A stretch of 64,000 nucleotides of DNA from assembly GCF_051251125.1 (NCBI RefSeq), contig NZ_JBPCZL010000008.1; one strand, written 5' to 3'. This document shows positions 16,841-25,125 of this stretch, in pieces (the stretch's first letter is position 1; each line of letters opens with the position of its first letter). The notes below the pieces were generated by a model. The model worked only from the letters and a program-made list of their open reading frames with translations. It did no database searches and was not told where the DNA came from. The stretch is from Carnimonas bestiolae. Lineage in GTDB: Bacteria > Pseudomonadota > Gammaproteobacteria > Pseudomonadales > Halomonadaceae. Position numbers and translations under genes: made by a program.

Positions 16841-17647
16841 GATGCCTAGCTCTTTGACTTGCTGGGCGCCCGTCGGCAGCGACGCTATTTGGCGAGCGCG
16901 GGCAATCAACTGGTTACGCTCATCGCTGGAGGCATTCGGCAGTAGATCGCTGGCCGCCTTGTGCTCGTCGCCGGCGAGGACATCGACCAGAATTCGCGCT
17001 TTGAAGTGGCGTTGTTCGGCCAATGGCGAATCGCACACCTTCTGCATTAGCTGCTGCGCCGGCTGGGAACGCTCGGCAAGTGCCAAGGCAATGGCGAGAT
17101 TGGTTTGGCGATCGGGAGAATTGGGCGCCAGTTTAACGTCGCGCTGGAAGGCATTCACCGCGTCATCCATGTGCCCAAGCATGGCGCGCGCCACGCCCAG
17201 CCGCACCCAAACAGTGTGGGTATTCAAACGCTGCGAGGCACGCTCAAGATTGGCGCTGGCCAATTCGGGGTTGCCTGAAAACAGCTGGGCGCTGCCCAAT
17301 CCCAGCAGTGCATCGGGTTGCTCAATGTCGCTGCCAAGGATATCGCGGAAGACCTTCTCAGCCTGCGCATACTGCTTGTCGGCCAGCAGCGCATTGCCCA
17401 GCTGCAATTCGAGGCGCTGGTCATGCGGGTAGCGCTCAACGGCATTTTGATACATGCCTGCCACTGCGGCCGTGTCCCCTTGCTCCTTCAGGCTGGCGGC
17501 GAGTTTCTCGATATTTTGGCGGTAATCCCCTTGTTCCGGGGTATTTTCCGGCGCATTGGAGGCACAGCCTGCCACGCCAACCACTATCGCTATGCTCGCC
17601 ACGGTGTGCGTGATACGCCGGCCACGTCGGTTTTCAGGGAAGAACAC
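16823..17647 (-). CDS. TadD-like TPR lipoprotein
   Basis: A 274-residue protein with a lipoprotein signal (VASIAIVVGVAGC, Cys at about 28) and at least four tetratricopeptide repeats (for example YPHDQRLELQLGNALLADKQ, YAQAEKVFRDILG, NTHTVWVRLGVARAMLGHMD), ending in HILKAAR-like helices. Such proteins (TadD, PilW-like) assist secretin assembly in Tad pili. It is the only gene of the core cluster on the minus strand and is divergent from rhcC1, with the two starts only six bases apart. The start is GTG 17647; a shorter start within the signal region is possible. Together with the CpaC- and CpaD-like genes it completes a Tad-type outer-membrane set. Confidence 0.7.
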   Translation of the reverse strand: MFFPENRRGRRITHTVASIAIVVGVAGCASNAPENTPEQGDYRQNIEKLAASLKEQGDTAAVAGMYQNAVERYPHDQRLELQLGNALLADKQYAQAEKVFRDILGSDIEQPDALLGLGSAQLFSGNPELASANLERASQRLNTHTVWVRLGVARAMLGHMDDAVNAFQRDVKLAPNSPDRQTNLAIALALAERSQPAQQLMQKVCDSPLAEQRHFKARILVDVLAGDEHKAASDLLPNASSDERNQLIARARQIASLPTGAQQVKELGILKAAR

Positions 17648-17653
17648 GAGGAT

Positions 17654-18271
17654 ATGATTCCTATGCGTTGTGAAAGAGTTCGAAAATGGAACAGGAGCCT
17701 GAACTCACCCCTCAGGCCGATGCTCGCAGCGCTATTGCTGGTATGCCTTGGCGGGCAAGTGACGTCGGCTGCCGCGTCGGTCAATGATCCTGAGTGGATG
17801 GATCAACCGTTGGCGTACGTTATCGTCCACCAAAGCGTTAGGGATGCGCTAACGGAGATTTCCCATAATCTCGGAATCAGTAGTGACATTGCAACCAACG
17901 TCAAAGGTGACATCGATGGCAAGATCGATGCTCCAACGACACGCGCCTATCTGGATGCGATCAGTCGCTCGTCGGGCCTGAGCTGGTTTTATGCCGATCA
18001 GGAACTGCATGTGGCCAATCAGCAGGACAGCCGCTCACGACGTATAAGGCTCGGGTCCAGCGCTCAGGCGCAGCGCCTTTATCAGCGCCTGTCGGCAACT
18101 CCCGGCCATGGCCAACAGCTGACCGTTGATCAGGGCGATGTGGTCGCCACAGGCTCACCTGCATGGCTTGATCACGTCGCCAGCCGCGCCACACCAGCCG
18201 AAAGAAGTACTGCAACATCGCCGTCACTCTCCATCTTTAGAGGGAGCGTTTCGGGCAGTAGCGAACACTAA
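17654..18271 (+). CDS. RhcC1-like N0-domain protein (N-terminal half of split secretin)
   Basis: A 205-residue secreted protein. The start is ATG 17654 behind CGAGG; a second ATG lies three codons on. The N-terminus has a signal peptide (about residues 18-40, ending SAAAS). Residues about 45-115 form a secretin N0 domain (VIVHQSVRDALTEISHNLGI, then IDGKIDAPTTRAYLDAI, then LSWFYADQELHVAN), followed by a partial N1-type region. There is no secretin barrel. This is the arrangement of rhizobial RhcC1, which supplies the missing N-terminal domains to RhcC2. It opens the rhizobial-order operon continuing with nolB/sctI, sctJ, sctK, sctL and sctN. Confidence 0.82.
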   Translation: MIPMRCERVRKWNRSLNSPLRPMLAALLLVCLGGQVTSAAASVNDPEWMDQPLAYVIVHQSVRDALTEISHNLGISSDIATNVKGDIDGKIDAPTTRAYLDAISRSSGLSWFYADQELHVANQQDSRSRRIRLGSSAQAQRLYQRLSATPGHGQQLTVDQGDVVATGSPAWLDHVASRATPAERSTATSPSLSIFRGSVSGSSEH

Positions 18272-18390
18272 CCTTCATTCACATAAAATTCATCGGGACC
18301 GCTGGCATTCATAGAGACACAAGTGCAATATGAAAGACGTAGTTCTCACGCATGACGCCAATGGATACTCCCGTTAGTGAGGTATCAACA

Positions 18391-18630
18391 ATGCCCATAG
18401 AACAACTCAACCCGGCCGCCGCCATTAGCCAGGAACAGTCTCCTGCCCAGCAGTTTCAGCAGCACCTGAAAGCCGCACAAAACAACTCGGCATCAAGCGA
18501 AACTGATCAGCAGCAACAGCTGCAAGAGGCATTTTCCTCCAGTATTGTTCAGGGCGGTGTACTGCTCGGTCAGACGACCATCATTCCGCTCATCAACAAC
18601 ACCTTTTCTGACGCCAAGGAAGACGAATAA
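18391..18630 (+). CDS. Small T3SS operon protein, unassigned
   Basis: A 79-residue hydrophilic, Gln/Ser-rich protein. I start it at ATG 18391, eight bases after GAGG, rather than the in-frame ATG at 18352. The first half is low complexity (QQQQLQEAF), and the end (VQGGVLLGQTTIIPLINNTF) could be one amphipathic helix. Its size and place between rhcC1 and the inner-rod gene would allow a needle or rod-associated substrate, but there is no recognisable family signature. Alternatives are a T3SS chaperone or a second filament subunit beside the 52-residue protein. Confidence 0.5.
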   Translation: MPIEQLNPAAAISQEQSPAQQFQQHLKAAQNNSASSETDQQQQLQEAFSSSIVQGGVLLGQTTIIPLINNTFSDAKEDE

Positions 18631-18729
18631 GCGTTTTCCAACCGCTTGTGCGTCTGCTCAATGCCTGTCAGCGCTACGCTCGTTTGAGGCCGTTACCCTT
18701 TATACCTGCGTACGACGTGGGAGATAAGC

Positions 18730-19152
18730 ATGACAATACCCGTTCAAAGCCTGGCCGCTCAGGCTTCACCCGCTGGCCTCGATAACCAGCAGAATTTGTT
18801 CGAGCAGATGGCTGAGAACGCCAAAACATCGATGGCTTCAAGCCCGTCGGAGTTTGCTCATCATGTGCTCGACCACCTTGATGGTTTCCTTGCGCACAGC
18901 GATCAATTCCATCAGCAGCAGAATCTATCTGTGGTGTCAGACGCACAGCCCGCTCAGTCTTCCGGCACACCGCCCACTCAATCCGTGCACAACGCCAGTC
19001 CATCCGATGCGCAATCGGCGCCTGATGGGCAAATTGGCAAGCTCATCGCATCGTTGGGGCAGGTGTTCGACTACACCATCCAAACTCAAATGGTGGTTCG
19101 CGGCGCAACCCAGGTCTCGGGGTCTGTTAATACGCTGACCAAAGGTCAGTAA
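18730..19152 (+). CDS. sctI: SctI/NolB-like inner-rod protein
   Basis: A 140-residue hydrophilic protein with a disordered middle (PAQSSGTPPTQSVHNASP) and a C-terminal helix, FDYTIQTQMVVRGATQVSGS, of the kind that forms the inner rod in SctI/NolB/HrpB proteins. It lies directly before sctJ, exactly where nolB lies in rhizobial clusters. GGGAG precedes the ATG. Assignment rests on position, size and the C-terminal helix. Confidence 0.62.
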   Translation: MTIPVQSLAAQASPAGLDNQQNLFEQMAENAKTSMASSPSEFAHHVLDHLDGFLAHSDQFHQQQNLSVVSDAQPAQSSGTPPTQSVHNASPSDAQSAPDGQIGKLIASLGQVFDYTIQTQMVVRGATQVSGSVNTLTKGQ

Positions 19153-19268
19153 CCGCGGTTACCAGCAAGCGCAGCGCAACTCACCCGATAGGCCACAGGT
19201 TTCGTCGGGTTCTATTCCAATCACAAACGAGCAGTGCGTTGCTGTCCGTTTCCATAAATGTAACCGTA

Positions 19269-20051
19269 ATGCATCACTTCAAACGTTTGATATTCCTCGC
19301 GATTACCTGTGGAACCCTACTGCTGTTGCAGGGCTGCAGCGATTCAGAGCTGTACAATCATCTGTCACAGCGAGACGCCAACCTGATTGTCGCCACACTC
19401 GAGCAGCATGGCATCGGCGCCAGCCGTAGCAGTATGTCTGACAACAACGACATGAGCGTCAGCGTAGCGCCCGAGGATTTTGCCCGCGCCATTGCCATTC
19501 TCGACCGTGAAGGGCTGCCGGAGCGCAAGTTCGCCAACCTTGGCGATGTGTTCAAAGGCTCAGGGTTGGTCTCTTCGCCCACTCAGGAACGCGCGCAGAT
19601 GATGTACGCGCTGAGTCAGGAGCTCTCTCACACGGTGTCGCAAATCGATGGCGTACTGAGCGCCCGCGTGCAGGTTGTATTGCCTAACAACGACTATAGC
19701 CGCCGTGGCAATACGCCTTCGTCGGCGTCGGTGTTTATTCGCTACGCCCCCTCCAGCAACGTTCGCCATCTGATCCCGCAAATCAAATCGCTGGTGGCCA
19801 ACGGTATCGCAGGCCTCTCCTACGACAACGTTTCGGTGGTCACGGTGGCCGCGTCCAGTGTCGACGAAAACGCCGCCAGCCTACCGATGGGCAGCTTCAT
19901 GGGAGCGTCGATGCCAGCCGCTAGCGCGCATCGAATGCATTGGCTATTTGCCATGCTAGCCATCGTTGTACTGGTACTGCTGGTAGCTACCGCTGTGCTA
20001 TGGCGCCGCCAGCAGCACGTGCGTACCTACCGCATCAAGGACGCGCAATGA
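19269..20051 (+). CDS. sctJ: T3SS ring lipoprotein SctJ (HrcJ/RhcJ)
   Basis: A 260-residue YscJ/FliF-family lipoprotein. The start is the ATG at 19269, since the open frame from TTG 19239 has no binding site. A signal peptide ends in the lipobox LLLLQGC. The two ring-building domains follow (SQRDANLIVATLEQHGIGAS and VLSARVQVVLPNND), with a C-terminal membrane helix (about residues 226-248) and a short basic tail. It forms the inner ring of the platform with SctD. ATGA overlap couples it to sctK. Confidence 0.92.
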   Translation: MHHFKRLIFLAITCGTLLLLQGCSDSELYNHLSQRDANLIVATLEQHGIGASRSSMSDNNDMSVSVAPEDFARAIAILDREGLPERKFANLGDVFKGSGLVSSPTQERAQMMYALSQELSHTVSQIDGVLSARVQVVLPNNDYSRRGNTPSSASVFIRYAPSSNVRHLIPQIKSLVANGIAGLSYDNVSVVTVAASSVDENAASLPMGSFMGASMPAASAHRMHWLFAMLAIVVLVLLVATAVLWRRQQHVRTYRIKDAQ

Positions 20052-20728
20052 GTGATCCTAACGCGCAATGGCAGCAGTTGATCGAGACCCCCTCTGAGTG
20101 GCTAACCCGCGCACAGCAATTAGAGGTAGCGGGGCAAACAGCCGACGGCGCTGATGGCAGCGTGCTGTTCGCTCATCCACGCTTTGCCGATCGCCTGCAT
20201 CTCTTGATCGAACAGCATTGGTCGCTGCCGAAGCTAACCAGCGCTGCGCAGCCCGATGTCAATGACCTGCGCGTCTATCACGCGCTGCACCATAACAAAG
20301 CAGGCCTTGAGCAGCTGTGCGGCGTACTGGATAACTCAGCTACGCTCGTCCGGTTGGTGCAGCGTCACCACGTCGATGCGTTGGAAGCCCTGATCGGTCA
20401 CGACGCCTTTAGTCTTGGGCTCGACTCCTTGGAATTGTCCTCCGATCACGCCTGGGACTGGTCTGAATGGATCGAGCCCGACCGATCAGCCAGTGCGCCA
20501 TTGAACGAACAATTGCAGCAGGCGGGACAACGCGTGCTTGCCGCCTGGCTCGCAGCGCAGCCCGCCGAGCTTAGTGCATGGCTGCAACTTGCCTTGATTC
20601 AGCCAGCGCAGGCGCAGCACTCCGTCAGCACCACTTCCCGCTATGTGGCGATTGCACGCAAGGCCGCTGAAGCGCTATCACCCTCTTCCACGCGGGACGA
20701 GGAAGGAGAACTTAAGAATGAACGATGA
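20048..20728 (+). CDS. sctK: T3SS sorting-platform protein SctK (NolU-like)
   Basis: A 226-residue cytoplasmic protein. The start ATG 20048 overlaps the sctJ stop as ATGA. It is acidic and helical, with no membrane segment (PRFADRLHLLIEQHW, LRVYHALHHNKAGLEQLCG). Sequence is poorly conserved in this family, so the call rests on the slot between sctJ and sctL, which NolU fills in rhizobia, and on size. It would link the sorting platform to SctD. Confidence 0.7.
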   Translation: MSDPNAQWQQLIETPSEWLTRAQQLEVAGQTADGADGSVLFAHPRFADRLHLLIEQHWSLPKLTSAAQPDVNDLRVYHALHHNKAGLEQLCGVLDNSATLVRLVQRHHVDALEALIGHDAFSLGLDSLELSSDHAWDWSEWIEPDRSASAPLNEQLQQAGQRVLAAWLAAQPAELSAWLQLALIQPAQAQHSVSTTSRYVAIARKAAEALSPSSTRDEEGELKNER

Positions 20729-21311
20729 CTTCCCTTCCCGTCCGCCCACCAAAATCGTTCGCGCCAGTCAGGTAGAGGCTTGGCAGCAAGGGTTCTCGCT
20801 GCTGGATGCCGTTAAAACACGCGAGCAGGCGCTCGAACAAACAGTCGCTGAAGCACGCCAGCAGGCCCGCGACGAGGGCTATCAGGCAGGTATCGAAGAG
20901 GGCCAGCGTGAAGCGCTTGAGCTAGTCACTCAGGCGCAGAAAGATGTAGATCACTATCTCGCCGGCCTCGACACCCGCTTAATGGACCTGTGCATGTCGG
21001 CCATCCGTCGAGTGCTCGGACAATTCGATAATGTCGAATTGATGGCGCAGATGGTGCATCAGGCGCTGGACTCCCACAGAGACCAGCTGCGCCAGTGGCA
21101 ACTGAGCGTGCCTTTAGGACAAGCCCAGCCGTTGCGCGCCCGCCTAGAGCAGTCTGATAGTGGCGCCCAGCTCAGCATCAGTGAAGATCCCGGGCTACCG
21201 AGCGGGCGCTGCCTGCTTGGCAACCAGATCACGGTCATTCGGCTCGACATGGACCAGCACTTACAGCGTATCGGTGAACTGCTGGGCGCTTCTCAGAGGC
21301 CCGAAGCATGA
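20718..21311 (+). CDS. sctL: T3SS ATPase stator SctL (NolV-like)
   Basis: A 197-residue protein started at ATG 20718 behind GGAAGGAG, overlapping sctK. The first half is a long charged helix (AEARQQARDEGYQAGIEEGQ) with the Gly-spaced pattern of FliH/SctL, and the C-terminal part is the globular domain (SISEDPGLPSGRCLLG). It connects the ATPase SctN to the sorting platform and restrains its activity. The next gene, sctN, starts by ATGA overlap. Confidence 0.85.
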   Translation: MNDDFPSRPPTKIVRASQVEAWQQGFSLLDAVKTREQALEQTVAEARQQARDEGYQAGIEEGQREALELVTQAQKDVDHYLAGLDTRLMDLCMSAIRRVLGQFDNVELMAQMVHQALDSHRDQLRQWQLSVPLGQAQPLRARLEQSDSGAQLSISEDPGLPSGRCLLGNQITVIRLDMDQHLQRIGELLGASQRPEA

Positions 21312-22675
21312 CCTCCCGTATTGGCTCCCGTCTTAGCGAGATCGACGACCGTCTTTCGCAGGCCGCGGAGCGGCTCTCTACGTCCGACCTTCATCCGCTA
21401 CGTGGGAAGGTACGCCGCATTCGAGGGCCGTTGCTGTATGCCGCCATCGATAACGTCGCGATGGGCGAGTTCTGTCAGATTATGGACCCGGTTTCCGGGG
21501 CTAGCGTAGCGGCCGAGGTGATCGGTTTCGATAACGACGAAGCCATTCTTTCGCCGCTCGGCGACTTACGCGGGCTATCGCTGCGCAGCGAAGTGGTGGG
21601 CAGTGGCAATCAGCAGCGCATCGCCGTGAATCACGCGATGCTTGGTCATGTCATTGATGCCATGGGCAACGATCTCGACACGGGAGTGCCCGTCGCTGGC
21701 TCACTAGCGGCCGATGGCGAAATGCGCGCCATCTACTCGCATCCCCCTGGCCCGCTCGAGCGCCAGTTGATCACTCAGCCGCTGGGCGTGGGCGTGCGCG
21801 CCATTGATGCGCTCACCACCATCGCCAATGGTCAGCGCATGGGCATCTTCGGCGCTGCCGGTGCCGGCAAGTCGACCCTGCTCGCCTCAATCATGAAGTA
21901 CAACCAGGCCGACGTTACCGTGCTGGCATTGGTCGGTGAGCGTGGCCGCGAAGTGCGCGAACTGCTGGAGCGCCATCTCGATGAAGAGGCACGTTCTCGG
22001 ATGGTATGCGTGGTCGCGACATCGGACCGACCGGCGGTAGAAAGAGCGCGCGCCGCCTTCGTGGCAACAACGGTAGCGGAGTATTTTCGCGATCAGGGGT
22101 GTGACACCTTGCTGGTGGTGGACAGCCTAACCCGCTACGCCCGCGCGCAGCGCGAGCTTGGCCTGGCGGCGGGAGAGCCGCCTGCTCGCCGCGGTTATCC
22201 GCCGTCACTGTTTGCCACGCTGCCACAGCTTTTGGAACGTGCCGGGCCCGGTGCCAAGCGTAATATCACCGCCATTTATAGCGTGCTGACAGAAGGCGAA
22301 GATGAGACCGATCCAATCGCGGAAGAAGCACGCTCACTGCTGGACGGGCACATCGTGCTAAGCAGCACGCTAGCCGCACAAAACCACTTTCCCGCGATTG
22401 ATATCAGCGCCAGTCGCAGCCGCTTGATGGACAGCGTAATCACTGCCGAACACCGCGAGCATGCCGCTCAGGTGCGCCGGTGGATCAGCCGCTACAGTGA
22501 GCTCGAGCTACTGATCCAACTGGGCGAATATGTCGCTGGCAGCGACCGCGAGGCCGATACGGCCATCGCCAAGAAAACCCCGATTCGCGATTTTCTGCGC
22601 CAGCACTGGGACGATTACCAACGTTTAGCGGCCACTGAATCGTCGTTAAGGAGCTTGGTGCACGATGATGACTAA
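21308..22675 (+). CDS. sctN: T3SS ATPase SctN (HrcN/RhcN)
   Basis: A 455-residue F1-beta/FliI-family ATPase that unfolds substrates and strips chaperones at the base of the injectisome. It has the Walker A loop GAAGAGKST at about residues 182-190, the Walker B strand TLLVVDSLTRYARA, and the family signature PPARRGYPPSLFATLPQL. Length is normal. It is translationally coupled to sctL (ATGA) and overlaps sctO by 11 bases. Confidence 0.97.
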   Translation: MTSRIGSRLSEIDDRLSQAAERLSTSDLHPLRGKVRRIRGPLLYAAIDNVAMGEFCQIMDPVSGASVAAEVIGFDNDEAILSPLGDLRGLSLRSEVVGSGNQQRIAVNHAMLGHVIDAMGNDLDTGVPVAGSLAADGEMRAIYSHPPGPLERQLITQPLGVGVRAIDALTTIANGQRMGIFGAAGAGKSTLLASIMKYNQADVTVLALVGERGREVRELLERHLDEEARSRMVCVVATSDRPAVERARAAFVATTVAEYFRDQGCDTLLVVDSLTRYARAQRELGLAAGEPPARRGYPPSLFATLPQLLERAGPGAKRNITAIYSVLTEGEDETDPIAEEARSLLDGHIVLSSTLAAQNHFPAIDISASRSRLMDSVITAEHREHAAQVRRWISRYSELELLIQLGEYVAGSDREADTAIAKKTPIRDFLRQHWDDYQRLAATESSLRSLVHDDD

Positions 22676-23147
22676 CCAGTTCCAGCGCGTGCTTAGGCTG
22701 CGCGAATATCGCACCAGGCTGGCCAGAATCCATGCCGAGAAGGCCTATCACCACTATCTGCTGACCCAACGCGACAAGACGCGGCTCGAAGCGCAGATGC
22801 AGCAGCTAGGCCAACAGCAGCGCGCTACTGAAAATCGATTGTTTGCAGACACAGCGCGCATCATTTCCGCCGCAGAGCTGAGCTACCTTCGCCAGCAGAT
22901 CGACCTGATGGAAGTACGCTACGGCGAACTCGTTCGACACCACACCGAGTGCGTGCAGCAACAGCAAAAAGCCTATCGAGAGTGGCAGTCGCAGCTTGAA
23001 AACGTACGCCAGCGCGAGCGCAAATGTTACAGCCTGCGTTCATTGATCGAGAAGCAGCGTAACGCCGCCAACGACAAGCAACAGCGGCAGGAAGATGAAG
23101 CCATGGAAGAGCTCGCTTCTGCCCGCTTTATCACAAGGTCCAGGTGA
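22665..23147 (+). CDS. sctO: T3SS stalk protein SctO (RhcZ/HrpO-like)
   Basis: A 160-residue protein that is coiled coil almost end to end, very rich in Gln, Glu and Arg (HYLLTQRDKTRLEAQMQQLG, RQRERKCYSLRSLIEKQ). This is the hallmark of the SctO/FliJ stalk that links the ATPase hexamer to SctV. It sits between sctN and sctQ as in rhizobial clusters. There is no separate sctP (needle-length ruler) gene between it and sctQ. Confidence 0.82.
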   Translation: MMTNQFQRVLRLREYRTRLARIHAEKAYHHYLLTQRDKTRLEAQMQQLGQQQRATENRLFADTARIISAAELSYLRQQIDLMEVRYGELVRHHTECVQQQQKAYREWQSQLENVRQRERKCYSLRSLIEKQRNAANDKQQRQEDEAMEELASARFITRSR

Positions 23148-24202
23148 TGGTTAATTTCGCCCACCCCACCAGCAACGCGCCCTCGCAACCGCGCTTGCCG
23201 CGGCTGTCGGAGCCTACCGCGGCGATGGCCAATCGGCTGTTCTGCCGACGTTCACCCAAGGCGCTGGAGACCGGTGAGACCACCCTTGAGCTGACCTCCA
23301 TTGCGCCGAGCGAAGAGGACGTTATTCTCGATCAGCAGCACGCGCTGGAGCTGAGCGTCGGCACCACGCGCCTGCGCCTGGGCTTCTCCCAGGCCACGCT
23401 TGAAGCGCTGCTGCCTCACTCCGTCGAGTTAGCCGCTCTGGAGCACCCTTTGCAGCCAGCGCTATGGTTCGAATATGCGCTGCTGCCATTGCTCACAAAG
23501 TGGGAAGACGCACTAGGCGCCCCTATACGGCTTGCCCCGCCGAGTTCGAGAAGCATCGAGCCAGATTGGCTATGCGCCCAGCTAAGCGCCACGATTAACG
23601 GCGCGCCCCATACGCTAGGCATCGCTACGTCCCCCGACCCAACCGGCCCCGTGGCAACCCTGCTTAGCGATGGCTGGCCGAGCACCCTGCAGCGCAACCC
23701 TGCTATACCGCTAAGCCTGAGCGTGGTGCTCGGCAATCAGCGCTTATCGCTACGCGAACTCGCATCCCTCCAAGCGGGTGATGCAGTCATTATCGAAGGC
23801 GATCTCGCACGTCTGCGACTTTTTATCGACAAACTACCGGTAGGCCACGCCCGACGTCAGCCCGACCATACGGTCGTCGTTGAGCAATCACTGGCTCCTG
23901 CCCCCCACATGAGTCTGCGGAGTTCTCGTTTTATGAGCGATCCTCTTTCCTCCGAACACAGCGGTGACGAGGTTAATACATTCGATGATATTCCCATCGA
24001 ACTTCAGGCCGAGCTTGCACGCATTGATCTTACCCTGGCCGAGCTGGGGCAGTTAAGTGCCGGCAGTCTGCTTCCCATCGATCGCGCACCGGATGCCAGC
24101 ATCACCTTGCGGGCCAACGGCCGTGCCATTGGCACCGGTCGGCTAGTGCAGTTAGGCGACGCCCTGGCGATTCAGATCACAAGAATCAATCACGATGGGT
24201 GA
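23144..24202 (+). CDS. sctQ: T3SS C-ring protein SctQ (HrcQ/RhcQ)
   Basis: A 352-residue protein ending in a SPOA (FliN-type) domain at about residues 285-350 (IPIELQAELARIDLTLAELG, LLPIDRAPDASITLRANGRA, GTGRLVQLGDALAIQI). The N-terminal two thirds are variable; a second SPOA-like region lies around 195-240 (LRELASLQAGDAVIIEGDLA). It forms the cytoplasmic sorting-platform pods. The start is GTG 23144 or ATG 23147, both overlapping the sctO stop. An internal in-frame ATG at about 23910 or 23934 could give a separate C-terminal SctQ fragment, as known in several systems. Confidence 0.88.
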   Translation: MMVNFAHPTSNAPSQPRLPRLSEPTAAMANRLFCRRSPKALETGETTLELTSIAPSEEDVILDQQHALELSVGTTRLRLGFSQATLEALLPHSVELAALEHPLQPALWFEYALLPLLTKWEDALGAPIRLAPPSSRSIEPDWLCAQLSATINGAPHTLGIATSPDPTGPVATLLSDGWPSTLQRNPAIPLSLSVVLGNQRLSLRELASLQAGDAVIIEGDLARLRLFIDKLPVGHARRQPDHTVVVEQSLAPAPHMSLRSSRFMSDPLSSEHSGDEVNTFDDIPIELQAELARIDLTLAELGQLSAGSLLPIDRAPDASITLRANGRAIGTGRLVQLGDALAIQITRINHDG

Positions 24203-24854
24203 CGCTCAGCCGCAGCTAATTCCGATCATCATCATTGTTGCCACCATCGGGCTGGTTCCGCTGATGGTGGTCACAATGACGGGCTTCCTTAAGATTTCGG
24301 TGGTGCTGTTTCTGATTCGAAACGCCCTGGGCATCCAGCAAACGCCGCCTAATCTGGTGCTGTATGGGATTGCGCTGATACTGACGGTGTACATCACCAC
24401 CCCGTTGATGACCGAAATATACGATAAGGTCGAACAGCAGCATCTGGAGCTCAACAGCACGGCTGAGCTTGAGCAGGCGGGGGAAGTGATTCGGGAGCCG
24501 TTGAAGCAATACCTTTCACGCTATGCCAACGAGCGTGAGCGTCACTTCTTCCTGGATGCGACCCATGACCTGTGGTCGGAGCAAAGTCGCGCCAACCTGC
24601 ACGACGATGATCTGGTGGTGCTGGTGCCGGCCTTCGTTAGCTCGGAGCTGACGCGCGCCTTCGAGATAGGCTTCCTGATCTATATCCCGTTTCTGGTGAT
24701 TGATCTGGTGGTCGCCAACGTGCTGATGGCGATGGGCATGATGATGGTGTCACCGACGCTGATTTCGATTCCGCTGAAGATCTTCCTGTTTGTCGCGGTC
24801 GATGGCTGGGCGCGCTTGATGCACGGCCTGATCATGAGCTACGGGGGAAGCTAG
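24195..24854 (+). CDS. sctR: T3SS export-gate protein SctR (HrcR/RhcR)
   Basis: A 219-residue FliP/SctR-family membrane protein, with four membrane helices; the first pair bracket MTGFLKISVVLFLIRNALGI, the periplasmic loop lies at about 70-155, and the last helices contain AMGMMMVSPTLISIPLKIFL. It builds the entry portal together with SctS and SctT. It overlaps sctQ by eight bases and is two bases from sctS. Confidence 0.96.
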   Translation: MGDAQPQLIPIIIIVATIGLVPLMVVTMTGFLKISVVLFLIRNALGIQQTPPNLVLYGIALILTVYITTPLMTEIYDKVEQQHLELNSTAELEQAGEVIREPLKQYLSRYANERERHFFLDATHDLWSEQSRANLHDDDLVVLVPAFVSSELTRAFEIGFLIYIPFLVIDLVVANVLMAMGMMMVSPTLISIPLKIFLFVAVDGWARLMHGLIMSYGGS

Positions 24855-24856
24855 CG

Positions 24857-25123
24857 ATGGATGATGTCTATCTCTCGACCCTGCACAACGCCTTGTGGCT
24901 GGTGTTGCTGCTATCGGCCCCGCCGCTGATTGTCGCGATTCTGGTTGGCGCATCCGTGGGACTGCTGCAGGCGGTTACCCAGATTCAGGACCAAACGCTT
25001 CCCCAAGGCATCAAGCTCGCAGCGGTCATGCTGGTGCTGATTCTGTTTGGCACCTTGTTTGGCGGGCAGGTGGTACAGCTGGCCAACCATATTCTCGACC
25101 ACTTTGCCGAGTGGACGCGCTGA
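24857..25123 (+). CDS. sctS: T3SS export-gate protein SctS (HrcS/RhcS)
   Basis: An 88-residue FliQ/SctS-family protein with two membrane helices (about residues 14-38 and 52-77), including VGASVGLLQAVTQIQDQTLP, the family signature loop. It is part of the helical export gate with SctR and SctT. It is followed two bases later by sctT. Confidence 0.95.
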   Translation: MDDVYLSTLHNALWLVLLLSAPPLIVAILVGASVGLLQAVTQIQDQTLPQGIKLAAVMLVLILFGTLFGGQVVQLANHILDHFAEWTR

Positions 25124-25125
25124 CC

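Noticed and set aside
18730..19152. Treating this protein as a NopX-like effector because of its disordered middle
   Set aside because: Size, the C-terminal helix and the position before sctJ fit the inner-rod protein better.
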